A stretch of DNA of 17,262 bases from Christensenella sp. UBA1259 (GCA_002308755.1 DBVR01000016.1:2682-19943), one strand, 5' to 3'; counted from the stretch's first letter, positions 1 to 7,978 are shown. The notes: a model not told the origin generated them from the sequence alone. Numbers and translations: made by a program.

Positions 1-865
1 GGTTTGCCATAGGCATAACGATAGCGCCTTTATTCATACTTCTTACCATATCCTGCGATACTATCCCCGCACTGCTGACGCCGACGAATATATCCGCGCC
101 TACCATTGCGTCCGCAAGCGTACCTTTCTTGCAGGATTTGTTGGTGTATTCCGCGATCCTTTCTTTTTCGGGGTTCATATTTTCCGTTCTGCCCTTATAG
201 ATTATCCCTTTTCTGTCGCACATAACGACGTCTTTTGCGCCCATGGCGATCATAAGCTTCGCGATCGCTTCTCCCGCCGCGCCCGCGCCGCTGAAAACGA
301 CGCTCACGTCTTCCCATTTTTTGCCCACTATTTTAAGGGCGTTTATGGTAGCCGCAACGCATACCACCGCCGTGCCGTGCTGGTCGTCGTGGAATATCGG
401 GATATCCACTTCGGGATCTTCTTTCAATCTCTTCTCTATTTCGAAACATCTGGGTGCGGAAATATCTTCTAAATTCACCCCGCCGAAACTTCCCGCGAGA
501 AGTTTTACGGTTTTAACTATTTCATCGACGTCTTTACTCCTTACGCAAAGGGGTATAGCGTTGACGCCGCCGAATTCCTTAAACAGTACGGATTTGCCTT
601 CCATAACGGGCATACCCGCTTCGGGACCGATATCTCCGAGTCCCAAAACCGCCGTGCCGTCGGTTATGACGGCTACGGTGTTGCCCCTGCCCGTAAGTTC
701 GAAAGATTTGTCGTAATCTTTCTGAATAGCAAGGCACGGCTCGGCAACGCCCGGCGTGTACGCCAAAGACAGTTCCTGCCTGTTAGTAACCTTTACTTTG
801 GAAACGATATCTAATTTCCCGTGCCATTCTCCGTGTAGCCTTAAAGACTCTTTCGCATAATCCAT
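1..865 (-). CDS. Malic enzyme (NAD(P)-dependent, decarboxylating), 3' end cut by window edge
   Basis: Oxidative decarboxylation of malate to pyruvate and CO2, a cytosolic link between C4 acids and pyruvate. The first 288 residues are present. The N-terminal malic domain shows LAYTPGVAEPC with the expected catalytic Tyr near residue 36, a Lys at about 91 in the MEGKSVLFKEFGG segment, and the metal-binding HDDQHGTA block at about 159-165. A Rossmann dinucleotide site follows at 193-198 (GAGAAG). The family is usually about 390-410 residues in its short bacterial form, so roughly the last 100 are outside the window. The start is ATG at 865, preceded by AGGAG at good spacing. It lies 28 bases after the aspartokinase stop with no terminator between, so it is probably the last visible gene of the holA-cdaA operon. 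NAD versus NADP preference cannot be read from what is present. The family assignment is very secure. Confidence 0.95.
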   Translation of the reverse strand, partial: MDYAKESLRLHGEWHGKLDIVSKVKVTNRQELSLAYTPGVAEPCLAIQKDYDKSFELTGRGNTVAVITDGTAVLGLGDIGPEAGMPVMEGKSVLFKEFGGVNAIPLCVRSKDVDEIVKTVKLLAGSFGGVNLEDISAPRCFEIEKRLKEDPEVDIPIFHDDQHGTAVVCVAATINALKIVGKKWEDVSVVFSGAGAAGEAIAKLMIAMGAKDVVMCDRKGIIYKGRTENMNPEKERIAEYTNKSCKKGTLADAMVGADIFVGVSSAGIVSQDMVRSMNKGAIVMPMAN

Positions 866-893
866 GTTTCTTAAATCTCCTGTAAACTTTAAT

Positions 894-2216
894 TTATTCT
901 TTATAGAAAGCGTCGTATATCGCCTTTATACATTTTTCGTAGTCTTCGTTGGCGACGCCTATGATAATATTAAGCTCGCTCGACCCCTGGTCTATCATCT
1001 TTATATTTATGCCCTGATCCGCAAGCGCGCCGAAAAGTCTTGCCGCCGTACCGCTGCGCCTTGCCATACCGTGTCCCACGGTCGCTATAAGCGAAATATT
1101 TTCTATGACGTGTATATAGTCGGGGCTGACGTTCTCCCTTATCTCGTTGACCACGTCGGAAAGTATGCCGCCTTTTAACTGTCCCGTTTCCAAAACCAGA
1201 GAAAGCGTGTCTATACCCGACGGAACGTGTTCCACCATAAGCCCGTAATGCTCTACCACCGAAAGTACGCGGCGGATAAACCCGACTTCGGAATTCATAA
1301 GCGATTTTTCTATATAAATGACGGTAAAGTCCTTTTTACCGGCTATACCGGTTACTATCGAATCGTCGCAACACTTATACTGTTCGTTGGGAATTATCAT
1401 CGTTCCGTCGTCTTCGGGGCGGAAAGTATTTTTTATGTTTATCGGTATTCTTTTCTTCATTACGGGAAAAACGGCTTCGGTGTGCAACACCGTCGCCCCC
1501 ATGTAGGAAAGTTCCCTTAATTCCTTGTAGGTTATATACTTTATACTCTTTGCGGCGGGAACTATTTTGGGATCGCAGACCAAAAACCCGCTGACGTCCG
1601 TCCAGTTTTCGTACACGTCGGCGGAAACGCCGCGGGCTATTATCGCACCCGTGATGTCGCTGCCGCCGCGACTGAAAGTCTTTACGTTGCCGCCGAAATC
1701 TTTGCCGTAAAACCCCGGTATGACGGCGTTATCCAGTCCTTTTAAGCGGTTTTTCACCTTATCGTCGGTGTAGTCGGCGTTAAGATCTCCGTGGCTGTCG
1801 AAGCGCACCATTTCCACGGCGTCGACGAAAGGAAAACCCAAAAAGTCCGCCATAATTCTGGCGCACAGATATTCCCCTCTCGAAGCGGTAAAATCCGCGT
1901 CCTTTTTCTCGGTTATCTCCCGTTCGGTCCTATCGAGAATCTCCTCTATATCGAGCGAGATTTCAAGTTCTTCCGCTATTTCGGAAAACCTTTCGCGTAT
2001 GAAGGCAAACCTTTCCGAAAAAGATCCCGTTTTTATAAGATCCCGATAGCACTCGTATAAAGTGTCGGTTATTTTCTGGTCGCTTTTATTGCGTTTTCCG
2101 GGGGCGGAAACTACGATAAACCTTCTCGACTTGTCGGAAGCGATTATCTCTTTAACTCTCCTGAACGCCGCGGCGTCCGCCATGGACGTGCCGCCGAATT
2201 TGCATACTTTCAACAT
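894..2216 (-). CDS. lysC: Aspartate kinase (aspartokinase), monofunctional with C-terminal ACT domains
   Basis: Phosphorylates L-aspartate to aspartyl phosphate, the first step towards lysine, diaminopimelate, threonine and methionine. The 440-residue protein opens with the amino-acid-kinase signature KFGGTS at 6-11 and has FSRGGSDITGA in the middle of the kinase domain. The last about 140 residues read as two ACT modules: one around the VEHVPSGIDTLSLVLE segment, and a final one containing SLIATVGHGM and SSELNIIIGV. This is the usual feedback site for lysine or threonine. Length and layout match the aspartokinase III/Clostridium type rather than the 400-residue alpha/beta type with an internal start. 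The start ATG at 2216 has a GAGG-like ribosome site, and only 9 bases separate it from the upstream DUF1015 stop. No lysine riboswitch or T-box fits in that gap, so control must be through the operon promoter or the ACT domains. Confidence 0.95.
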   Translation of the reverse strand: MLKVCKFGGTSMADAAAFRRVKEIIASDKSRRFIVVSAPGKRNKSDQKITDTLYECYRDLIKTGSFSERFAFIRERFSEIAEELEISLDIEEILDRTEREITEKKDADFTASRGEYLCARIMADFLGFPFVDAVEMVRFDSHGDLNADYTDDKVKNRLKGLDNAVIPGFYGKDFGGNVKTFSRGGSDITGAIIARGVSADVYENWTDVSGFLVCDPKIVPAAKSIKYITYKELRELSYMGATVLHTEAVFPVMKKRIPINIKNTFRPEDDGTMIIPNEQYKCCDDSIVTGIAGKKDFTVIYIEKSLMNSEVGFIRRVLSVVEHYGLMVEHVPSGIDTLSLVLETGQLKGGILSDVVNEIRENVSPDYIHVIENISLIATVGHGMARRSGTAARLFGALADQGINIKMIDQGSSELNIIIGVANEDYEKCIKAIYDAFYKE

Positions 2217-2225
2217 ATCCTGCCT

Positions 2226-3461
2226 CTATTTTATAAGTTTCGCTTCCAGATAATATCTTTTCTCAACGCCTTCGCCCATCGAAAAAGATTTTCTCGGCAA
2301 CGCGCCCTTATTTGCGACTATTTTAAACAGTTCTTCTTTTTTAAGCGTTTCGGGCATTATCCCGATTGCCGTTTTATCGCTTTTTACCAGTGCGAAAAGA
2401 TTTTCTCTGCCGTGAATATAATCTACCGTGCCGCCGAATTTTCCTATATAGTCCGTGATAAGCGCGTCCGTATTTCTTATCCCCGAAGAAAAATCCGCGC
2501 TCCCGCAAAGTTTTACGGTTTTTTCTCCGTCGAAATACTCGCAATTACCCGCGTCGATCTTTTCGAGTTCTTTTTTGAATTTTTCTTTATCCACGCCGCT
2601 TACGAACCTGTATATCGGCTCGAAATATATCCCTTCGTCGTAAATGTTCACGAGTTCGCAAAGCGCGAACCTTGCGGGGTGAGTTTCCCTTTCGCTTGCG
2701 GGTATTCCGCTTTTTATCTTCTCCCAGAACGCTTTCGCCGTCGCAAGAGAGTGATTGCCGTCCCCTACCGCAAGCACCAGCGGGGGCACGTCGCCGTATT
2801 TTTCACGCAGTCTTTCTTTATCGCCGAGTCCGTAAAACTTTGCCGCAGTTTCGTCGTCTTCGGGAATAAAATAACCTTCTATGTCGCCGCCGCCCATATT
2901 CAGGGTGAAATCGTAGAGTTTTTCATATTTCGCCCTGTTTTCGTATAACTTTTCGGTTATCTCTCTTTTTTCGTCGTCGAAAAGCACCATAACGTGCGGA
3001 AGTTCCAAGTCGGCGTTTTCTCTTACTTTAAGCCTTGGCGGAATTCGTTCTTCTATCGTGCCTTCCGTCGCCCGTATCGGGGAAACCGAACCCTTTTTAT
3101 AATCGTAACACTCCAGATCTATCGCCGCCACGAGTCCTATACGTCTCTTTACGAAAGGCGTTTTCCTTACCGTTAAAACGTAGCCCTTGGGCAGTTTTTT
3201 AAAGACCCCGCCGCTTACGTATTCCGTCATGAAACGGCGGATGTCCTTTATCCTTTTTTCGGCATCATCGGATAAGTACGCTTCCGGCAGGATAAGATTC
3301 AACGCCGAAGGCTTTTCGCCCACGAAATCTTTAAGTTCTTCCCAGTACCGTTTTTCGCTGGTGAACTGGTCGCAGGCGATACACGCGAACGCCGACGGAT
3401 CGTCGACGTCGGGCAAGAGTATCTCCGCGGGAAAAACGAGTCTTTTCTCTTTTTCCGTCAT
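2226..3461 (-). CDS. DUF1015 family protein
   Basis: A 411-residue soluble protein of the DUF1015 family (Pfam PF06245), found widely in Firmicutes and other bacteria with no established biochemical role that I know of. Family hallmarks visible are the N-terminal block with CIACDQFTSEKRYWEE at about 26-41, an internal GDGNHSLATAKAFWE stretch at about 235-250, and HPARFALCELVNIYD after it. The GDGNHS block is conserved enough to suggest an active or ligand site, but that is inference. The open frame extends 23 codons further upstream, but the extra residues are basic and unrelated to the family. ATG at 3461 has GGTGA seven bases ahead and overlaps the stop of the small upstream gene by four bases (ATGA), so I chose it. 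This coupling ties its translation to the microprotein and cdaA. Confidence 0.9.
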   Translation of the reverse strand: MTEKEKRLVFPAEILLPDVDDPSAFACIACDQFTSEKRYWEELKDFVGEKPSALNLILPEAYLSDDAEKRIKDIRRFMTEYVSGGVFKKLPKGYVLTVRKTPFVKRRIGLVAAIDLECYDYKKGSVSPIRATEGTIEERIPPRLKVRENADLELPHVMVLFDDEKREITEKLYENRAKYEKLYDFTLNMGGGDIEGYFIPEDDETAAKFYGLGDKERLREKYGDVPPLVLAVGDGNHSLATAKAFWEKIKSGIPASERETHPARFALCELVNIYDEGIYFEPIYRFVSGVDKEKFKKELEKIDAGNCEYFDGEKTVKLCGSADFSSGIRNTDALITDYIGKFGGTVDYIHGRENLFALVKSDKTAIGIMPETLKKEELFKIVANKGALPRKSFSMGEGVEKRYYLEAKLIK

Positions 3462-3589
3462 ATACTTATCACCACTACCGTGAGCACGGCGACAAAGAAC
3501 GCCATCACGCCGATACCTATGTTGCGCCATATGTTTCTCGCTTTGTTTTCGTTGGTTTCGTATTGATTGTTTACGTTTTTGTTATCCAT
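3458..3589 (-). CDS. Small single-span membrane protein, 43 residues, in the cdaA operon
   Basis: Not recognised as a named family. Reading the minus strand from ATG at 3589 gives 43 residues. A hydrophilic, Asn-rich N-terminal half starts MDNKNVNNQYETNENKARN. A strongly hydrophobic segment (about residues 24-43, GIGVMAFFVAVLTVVVISI) follows and runs to the C terminus, with Arg and Lys just before it. This predicts one membrane helix with the N terminus in the cytosol by the positive-inside rule. A G-rich site (GGGGGT) lies just upstream of the start. The gene begins 12 bases after the cdaA stop, and its TGA overlaps the DUF1015 start as ATGA. Tight packing on both sides argues that it is real despite its size. 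Possible roles are a partner of the membrane-bound CdaA or simply a coupling peptide. Both are inference. Confidence 0.72.
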   Translation of the reverse strand: MDNKNVNNQYETNENKARNIWRNIGIGVMAFFVAVLTVVVISI

Positions 3590-3601
3590 GACAGACCCCC
3601 G

Positions 3602-4435
3602 TTATTTCCTTGCGCTTTCGAGTTCTTGCCAGTAGTATTTGTTGAGAGTTTTCTTTAACGTTTCAAAGTCGGCGTATCTCGTTATTTTGCCTGCTTTCGC
3701 TATGGAAATGATCCCCGTTTCTTCGGAAACTATCAGCGACACGACGTCGATGGTTTCGGTAACGCCTATCCCCGCCCTGTGCCGCGTGCCGAGATCTTTC
3801 GGGATATTGTCCATATTCTGCGACAGCGGTAAGAAACACCCCGCCGCGACTATCTTGGTGTCGCTTATTATCATAGCCCCGTCGTGCAGCGGAGTCTTGG
3901 GGAAAAACACGCTCTCTATAAGTTCGCTGGATATGTCGCTGTCGAGTCTCACACCGCTGTCTATTATCTGTGAAGGTACGTTGCCCGCGGACAGAACGAT
4001 TATCGCGCCCGTGTCGTTTTTAGACATATTCTGGAGCGCTTTTATTATTTCGTTGATACAGTTTTCGACGCGCTCTTCGTCGTAACTGCGACTGTCGCCG
4101 TGTTTAACGTCGGCGAGTTTTATATTCATGTGCGCCCAGATTATTCGCTTTAATTCCACCGAATAGAGAACTATTATTATGACGAGGAAAATAGCCGGAA
4201 TAATAAGATATATCGCCGAATTCATAGTACTTATGAGAGAAATTATCCCCGCGCCTATCACCATTGAGAACAAAAATATCACGACCAGTCCTCTCGAATT
4301 GTTGTCGAGAAGAAACTTGATGAGATAAAAATACATCACCGTAAACACGACGACGCACACGACGAACGCCACCGTGGTTTCCGGATTCTGCGTGAAATTG
4401 CCCCAGAACTCTTTTAACTTTTCAATGATATCCAT
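3602..4435 (-). CDS. cdaA: Diadenylate cyclase CdaA (c-di-AMP synthase)
   Basis: Condenses two ATP into cyclic di-AMP, the second messenger controlling potassium, osmolyte and cell-wall balance in Firmicutes. The 277-residue length equals the family norm (about 273). Three N-terminal membrane helices lie at roughly 21-42, 49-70 and 74-92, followed by a short linker and the DAC (DisA_N) domain. The catalytic signatures are intact: DGA at 185-187 within PLHDGAMII, and RHR at 218-220 within GTRHRAGIG. In many Firmicutes cdaA is followed by cdaR (YbbR) and glmM. Neither is here; a 43-residue membrane protein and DUF1015 follow instead. The start is ATG at 4435 with AAGGA upstream. The 46-base gap to holA contains only a weak inverted repeat (4466-4489, overlapping the holA stop), not a convincing terminator, so both genes are probably on one message. 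Confidence 0.96.
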   Translation of the reverse strand: MDIIEKLKEFWGNFTQNPETTVAFVVCVVVFTVMYFYLIKFLLDNNSRGLVVIFLFSMVIGAGIISLISTMNSAIYLIIPAIFLVIIIVLYSVELKRIIWAHMNIKLADVKHGDSRSYDEERVENCINEIIKALQNMSKNDTGAIIVLSAGNVPSQIIDSGVRLDSDISSELIESVFFPKTPLHDGAMIISDTKIVAAGCFLPLSQNMDNIPKDLGTRHRAGIGVTETIDVVSLIVSEETGIISIAKAGKITRYADFETLKKTLNKYYWQELESARK

Positions 4436-4481
4436 ATTCCGTTCCTTATATTATTTTAGAAAATCCCGCCGATTCCGAATT

Positions 4482-5447
4482 TCAGGCGGTCATTATGCCG
4501 AAAATATTGAGCCACATGGCGTCGAATTCGTCGGTTTTTCCTATCTTCACCGAATAATCCGATTCCGCAAGTTTATCTATCGCCTTTTTAAGGGATTTCG
4601 CGCCGATTTTATTCGCCTGTTCCCTGGACTTTTTCACGGCGTAATCCCTGATGCCGAAATATTCCGCAAGTTCCCCGTCGGTCATACCGCTTATCTTTAT
4701 GAAAAGCAGTCGGCGGAAATAATTGTACACCGACACGATTATCCTTTGCGGCGGTTCGCCTCTCCCTATCATATCGTTTACGACGGAAACAGCCGCGCCG
4801 AAATTCTTTTTGCCGATATATTCCGTCATCTCGTATATCTTATGTTCGGCGTCCCTGTACACGTTTTCGTACACGACGTCGTTGGCGATCGTTCCGCCTT
4901 CACCGACGAAACCCGCAAGTTTTTCCGATTCGTTTTTTATGCGGTTCATATCCCGCCCGCAATACTCCGCAAGTTCCTGCGCCGTATCGTAGGATATCGA
5001 TACTTTTCTACCCTTTAAGTAAGCGATTATCCACTTCGAAAGGGTGATAAGGTCGGCTTTACCGCAATCTATCACGCACACCGACGGGTATTTTTTAAGA
5101 CTTTCGCAGGGCTTTTCGTTCACGACGAGAAAAACCGATTCTTTCGGCGGGTTGTTAAGAAAGTCCTTTAACGAACCCTTTATGCCGCTTTCCTTGGGGT
5201 AAAATTCCCGAACCGCGGTCATCCTTTTTTCACTCATGAACGGCAACGCCCAAAGCGACGCGGAAAGTTCCGCAACGTCGGTATCGTCCCCGTCGAAATT
5301 CACGAAATTCATCTCGGGCGACTGCACGAATTTTTCTTTTATCGCTTTGACCGCGGCGGTCCTGAAATACGCGTCTTCCCCTTCTATTAAATAGACGGAA
5401 AAACTTTCGCCGCCGTCCAAAGATCTTTTAAGGTCCGTAAACTTCAC
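4482..5447 (-). CDS. holA: DNA polymerase III subunit delta
   Basis: Clamp-loader delta subunit, which opens the beta sliding clamp and loads it on DNA in the replisome. The 321 residues show the family opening with YLIEGEDAYFRTAAVKAIKEKF (written here in part: IEGEDAYFR), the loop PFMSEKRMTAVREF typical of delta, an acidic EYCGRDMNRIKNESEKLAG helix region, and the C-terminal collar domain with YNYFRRLLFIK. As in other delta proteins there is no functional Walker A site. Translation appears to start at GTG 5447, with GGTGA close upstream. No in-frame ATG near it fits better. It is the first gene after the promoter at 5501-5529 and so heads the operon that continues to cdaA and beyond. In many Firmicutes comEC and holA are neighbours, as here. 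Confidence 0.93.
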   Translation of the reverse strand: MKFTDLKRSLDGGESFSVYLIEGEDAYFRTAAVKAIKEKFVQSPEMNFVNFDGDDTDVAELSASLWALPFMSEKRMTAVREFYPKESGIKGSLKDFLNNPPKESVFLVVNEKPCESLKKYPSVCVIDCGKADLITLSKWIIAYLKGRKVSISYDTAQELAEYCGRDMNRIKNESEKLAGFVGEGGTIANDVVYENVYRDAEHKIYEMTEYIGKKNFGAAVSVVNDMIGRGEPPQRIIVSVYNYFRRLLFIKISGMTDGELAEYFGIRDYAVKKSREQANKIGAKSLKKAIDKLAESDYSVKIGKTDEFDAMWLNIFGIMTA

Positions 5448-5500
5448 GTTTTCACCACGCTTTGCGTTTTTTTAAAAAACTCCCGCCCTTCGCCTTTTAT

Positions 5501-5529
5501 ATTGTATCACTTTCCGCTTTTCTTTGCAA
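5501..5529 (-). promoter_or_regulatory. Sigma-A promoter for the holA-cdaA-lysC operon
   Basis: On the minus strand a -35 TTGCAA (5524-5529) and a -10 TACAAT (5501-5506) are separated by exactly 17 bases. Transcription should begin near 5494, leaving a leader of about 45 bases before the GTG of holA. It sits in the 118-base gap after comEC, so holA and its followers can be expressed apart from comEC. No clear intrinsic terminator for comEC is visible in the same gap, so some read-through is likely. Confidence 0.8.
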
Positions 5530-5565
5530 CAGTTATCGGGGCGGCTTTTCGTCTTTTATCCGTTA

Positions 5566-7701
5566 TTATTTCAAAATAGTTACGACGCCGCCGCTTTCGG
5601 CGTTCTCGAAACTTCCGCTCTTTAAATACGTCAGAAGTCTTTCGGGTGCGTACGCCGAAAAAATATAGTCCGCCTTATCGTAGCATACGACGGTATCGGG
5701 CGTAACGGATACCGAGAAAGGACTGTCGTTTAACTTCGCGTATATCGCCGTTACCCCGCCGTTACTGCGAATAAGAAAACACTTTCCGCCGTTTTCCACC
5801 GTTCCCTCGGTGTTGCCCACCGAAATCACCGTGCCGTCGGCGTAATTTATAAGCGCGACGTCGGGAAACGCTCTTTTTAACACCGTTTTCTGTTCTTCTT
5901 CGGTATCGCCCGGAATATACAGCGCGGAAACTTTCACCGCACCCGAAAGTTTACTCACGAGAACTTGCAGGTCGTAAGATCCTTCCTTTTCAAGCAACAA
6001 CACCGCGACTTCTTTTATATTATTCCCGTCGGCGACTTTTTTGAGCCTTGCGTAGGAAAAAACGTATTCGGCGCGACTCACGACGAGAAGATTTTCGCCC
6101 CTTTCGCTTACGATACAGGCGCAGAAATTTTCCGTGCCCAAAACTGTTATTTTGCACTTTGCGTTATAATCCGCGGTCTTTATCGCAACCCCCGCGGCGG
6201 TGATAAAAATAAGCGCAAAAGACAGTGCGATCTTCGCCGCGCGTTTAAGGTTTATAAGCCCGCCGCACACGATAAGCGCAAAATAATAGGATATCACAAA
6301 CGCGCCGAAGGTAAAGCCGCCCACCGTGAATATCTTGTCGTCGAAAAAGGAAATGAGAAATCTTACGGCGATAATCGCGTATTTCGGCAAAAACAGAACG
6401 ACGACGGGAGAAATAAAAGCGCCTGATACGACGCATATAAAAAGCAAGATAAACAGCGCGCCGACGACGGGGATAAAAAGGATATTGACTATAACCCCGA
6501 CGGCGGAAAAACTGCCGAAAAAGTGAAGGCTTACGGGGATTGCCGCAAGTTGTGCGGTAAGGCAGGCGGATATTACGCCGCACGCTTTTTCGGGCAAAAA
6601 CTTAAATATCTTTCTGATCCCGACAGCCAAAGGTCTTGCGAGTACCGTCAGAAAGAACGCCACCGCAAAAGAAAGTTGAAACCCCGCGCACATAAGTTGT
6701 GCGGGAGAAATTATAAGTATCAGGGCGGCGGCAAGGGCGACGGAAGATATCCCGTCGTAGCGTCTTCCGGTCAAAGGGGCGAACCCGAGCACGGCGAACA
6801 TTATTACCGCCCTTAAAGACGACGCCGTAAATGAACATATGCCCGAATATGCAAAGCAGCATATAAGGGTTATCGCATACGCGGCGTAGCCGTTCACCCT
6901 GCACTTTTTAAGGATAAAGGCAATAGCCGCCGCAAGAAAACCCACGTGCAAGCCCGATACCGCGAAAATATGCGCCGCACCTGCGTTCCGAAAAGACGAA
7001 ACGGTGTCTTCGGTCATATAGTCTGAATTACCGGTTAAAAGTGCGTACGCTACGGCGAAGTCGTCGCCCGTAAGTCCCGCTTGCAGGGTATCGTACATGG
7101 CAAGGTTTATTTTCTGAAACAAAGACGGCGCGCTTCCGTTTATTTCCACGTCGGAAACGTAGGCGTAGTATTTGACTTTATCCGCCACGGCGTACGCCGC
7201 GAATTTTCCGTCGTAAAAAAGTCCTTTATCCTTTACGACTGCCGAAAAAGAAACGGTATCGCCTATGCGCAATCCCTTGTACCCTTCGATATAAAGAGAT
7301 AGGCGGTAGTCGGTTCTGCCCGACACCGAACCGTTGAAGTTCACGCCCGATATAACGGCGTATTCTTTGCCGTCGAAGGTTTTCACTTCGTCGACTTCCC
7401 CCGAAACGCTTAAATACCTGTCGTTGAGTCCCGCGTTATCATAAGCGTTTACCGCAAAATAAAAGCGCAGTCCGCCGAGAAAAATAAAAATGACGAAACA
7501 TATTGAAAGGGCGCATTTAAGTTTTACGGAAAAATCTTTCGACGGGAAAATGATAAATAAAATGAAAACGCCTGCGGCGAGTATTCCCGCCGTTACGGCA
7601 AGAAAAACGTTTCCTGTAACTACGGAAAACGCAAAAAGTATGCCGAAAATAAAGGCAAGCGCGAAAAACAGCGCGGGGCGTAAATTGACGAGTTTTTTCA
7701 T
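5566..7701 (-). CDS. comEC: ComEC/Rec2 DNA-uptake channel protein with degenerate C-terminal domain
   Basis: Polytopic membrane protein forming the channel for single-stranded DNA in natural transformation. The 711 residues comprise two N-terminal helices (about 10-50), a further helix near 65-83, a DUF4131/OB-like external domain (about 90-190), and the Competence domain. The hallmark AGAAHIFAVSGLHV is at about 240-253, and many helices run to about residue 510. From about 516 a soluble domain begins (KITVLGTENFCACIV) where ComEC normally has a metallo-beta-lactamase fold. The expected DxGQGD and HxHxDH metal motifs are absent; the equivalent stretch reads VAVLLLEKEGSYDLQVLV. The open frame extends to a TTG at 7755, but that codon lies inside the promoter spacer, so ATG 7701 is the only sensible start despite a poor Shine-Dalgarno site. 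No comEA or comEB is present in the window. Confidence 0.92.
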   Translation of the reverse strand: MKKLVNLRPALFFALAFIFGILFAFSVVTGNVFLAVTAGILAAGVFILFIIFPSKDFSVKLKCALSICFVIFIFLGGLRFYFAVNAYDNAGLNDRYLSVSGEVDEVKTFDGKEYAVISGVNFNGSVSGRTDYRLSLYIEGYKGLRIGDTVSFSAVVKDKGLFYDGKFAAYAVADKVKYYAYVSDVEINGSAPSLFQKINLAMYDTLQAGLTGDDFAVAYALLTGNSDYMTEDTVSSFRNAGAAHIFAVSGLHVGFLAAAIAFILKKCRVNGYAAYAITLICCFAYSGICSFTASSLRAVIMFAVLGFAPLTGRRYDGISSVALAAALILIISPAQLMCAGFQLSFAVAFFLTVLARPLAVGIRKIFKFLPEKACGVISACLTAQLAAIPVSLHFFGSFSAVGVIVNILFIPVVGALFILLFICVVSGAFISPVVVLFLPKYAIIAVRFLISFFDDKIFTVGGFTFGAFVISYYFALIVCGGLINLKRAAKIALSFALIFITAAGVAIKTADYNAKCKITVLGTENFCACIVSERGENLLVVSRAEYVFSYARLKKVADGNNIKEVAVLLLEKEGSYDLQVLVSKLSGAVKVSALYIPGDTEEEQKTVLKRAFPDVALINYADGTVISVGNTEGTVENGGKCFLIRSNGGVTAIYAKLNDSPFSVSVTPDTVVCYDKADYIFSAYAPERLLTYLKSGSFENAESGGVVTILK

Positions 7702-7733
7702 AAAAGCGTGTCGGAAAAATTTTTTATAAATAA

Positions 7734-7762
7734 AATATAAAGCAAAAAAGCTCAAAAGTCAA
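7734..7762 (-). promoter_or_regulatory. Sigma-A promoter for comEC
   Basis: Minus-strand -35 TTGACT (7757-7762) and -10 TATATT (7734-7739) with a 17-base spacer. The predicted start is near 7727, about 25 bases before the ATG at 7701. This fixes the comEC start, because the longer reading frame would begin within the promoter. It is back-to-back with the plus-strand promoter at 7772-7800; the two -35 boxes are only 9 bases apart, so a regulator binding here could affect both. Confidence 0.8.
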
Positions 7763-7771
7763 ATCAAAGCA

Positions 7772-7800
7772 TTGCCAAAACCGAAAGAATCTGCTACAAT
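7772..7800 (+). promoter_or_regulatory. Orphan plus-strand sigma-A promoter
   Basis: Plus-strand -35 TTGCCA (7772-7777) and -10 TACAAT (7795-7800) with a 17-base spacer. The predicted start is near 7807. No open frame with a ribosome site follows at a plausible distance, so the product is likely a non-coding RNA. It diverges from the comEC promoter. Confidence 0.65.
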
Positions 7801-7806
7801 ATAGTT

Positions 7807-7975
7807 AGCCTGCACGGTGCGATAGGAAAGGTCAAAAAAATCCACGAAAAAATTATAAGAAGTCGGCGTCTTGCTGCGGCGCGGTGCTCTCGGTCTGCTT
7901 CTTCGCGACCGTAAAGAGAGATGTCAAAACAGTAAGCACGATATTCGCCCGTTTAACTTCGGGTTATTATTTCTT
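7807..7975 (+). ncRNA. Candidate small RNA of unknown class, about 170 nt
   Basis: The start is inferred from the promoter at 7772-7800. The end is inferred from a small hairpin (CCCG 7948-7951 with CGGG 7960-7963) followed by a T-rich run to about 7978. Inside is a clear stem-loop: CGGTC (7891-7895) pairs with GACCG (7907-7911), extended by CTCT/AGAG (7887-7890 with 7915-7918) across a four-base bulge. A further GTGCT/AGCAC pairing (7884-7888 with 7935-7939) may enclose it. I compared it by eye with the SRP RNA core, tmRNA and RNase P signatures and found none of them. Its size fits 6S RNA, but I could not build the long closing stem, so I leave it unclassified. Both ends are estimates. Confidence 0.4.
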
Positions 7976-7978
7976 TTC

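Noticed and set aside
2217..2225. Lysine riboswitch or T-box before lysC
   Set aside because: Only nine bases separate the DUF1015 stop from the lysC start, so no leader RNA fits.
7702..7755. TTG start extending ComEC by 18 residues
   Set aside because: The TTG lies in the spacer of the comEC promoter, upstream of the predicted transcription start.
7807..7975. SRP RNA, tmRNA or 6S RNA
   Set aside because: No SRP apical-loop signature and no tmRNA alanine acceptor or tag frame is present, and I could not pair a long 6S-type closing stem.
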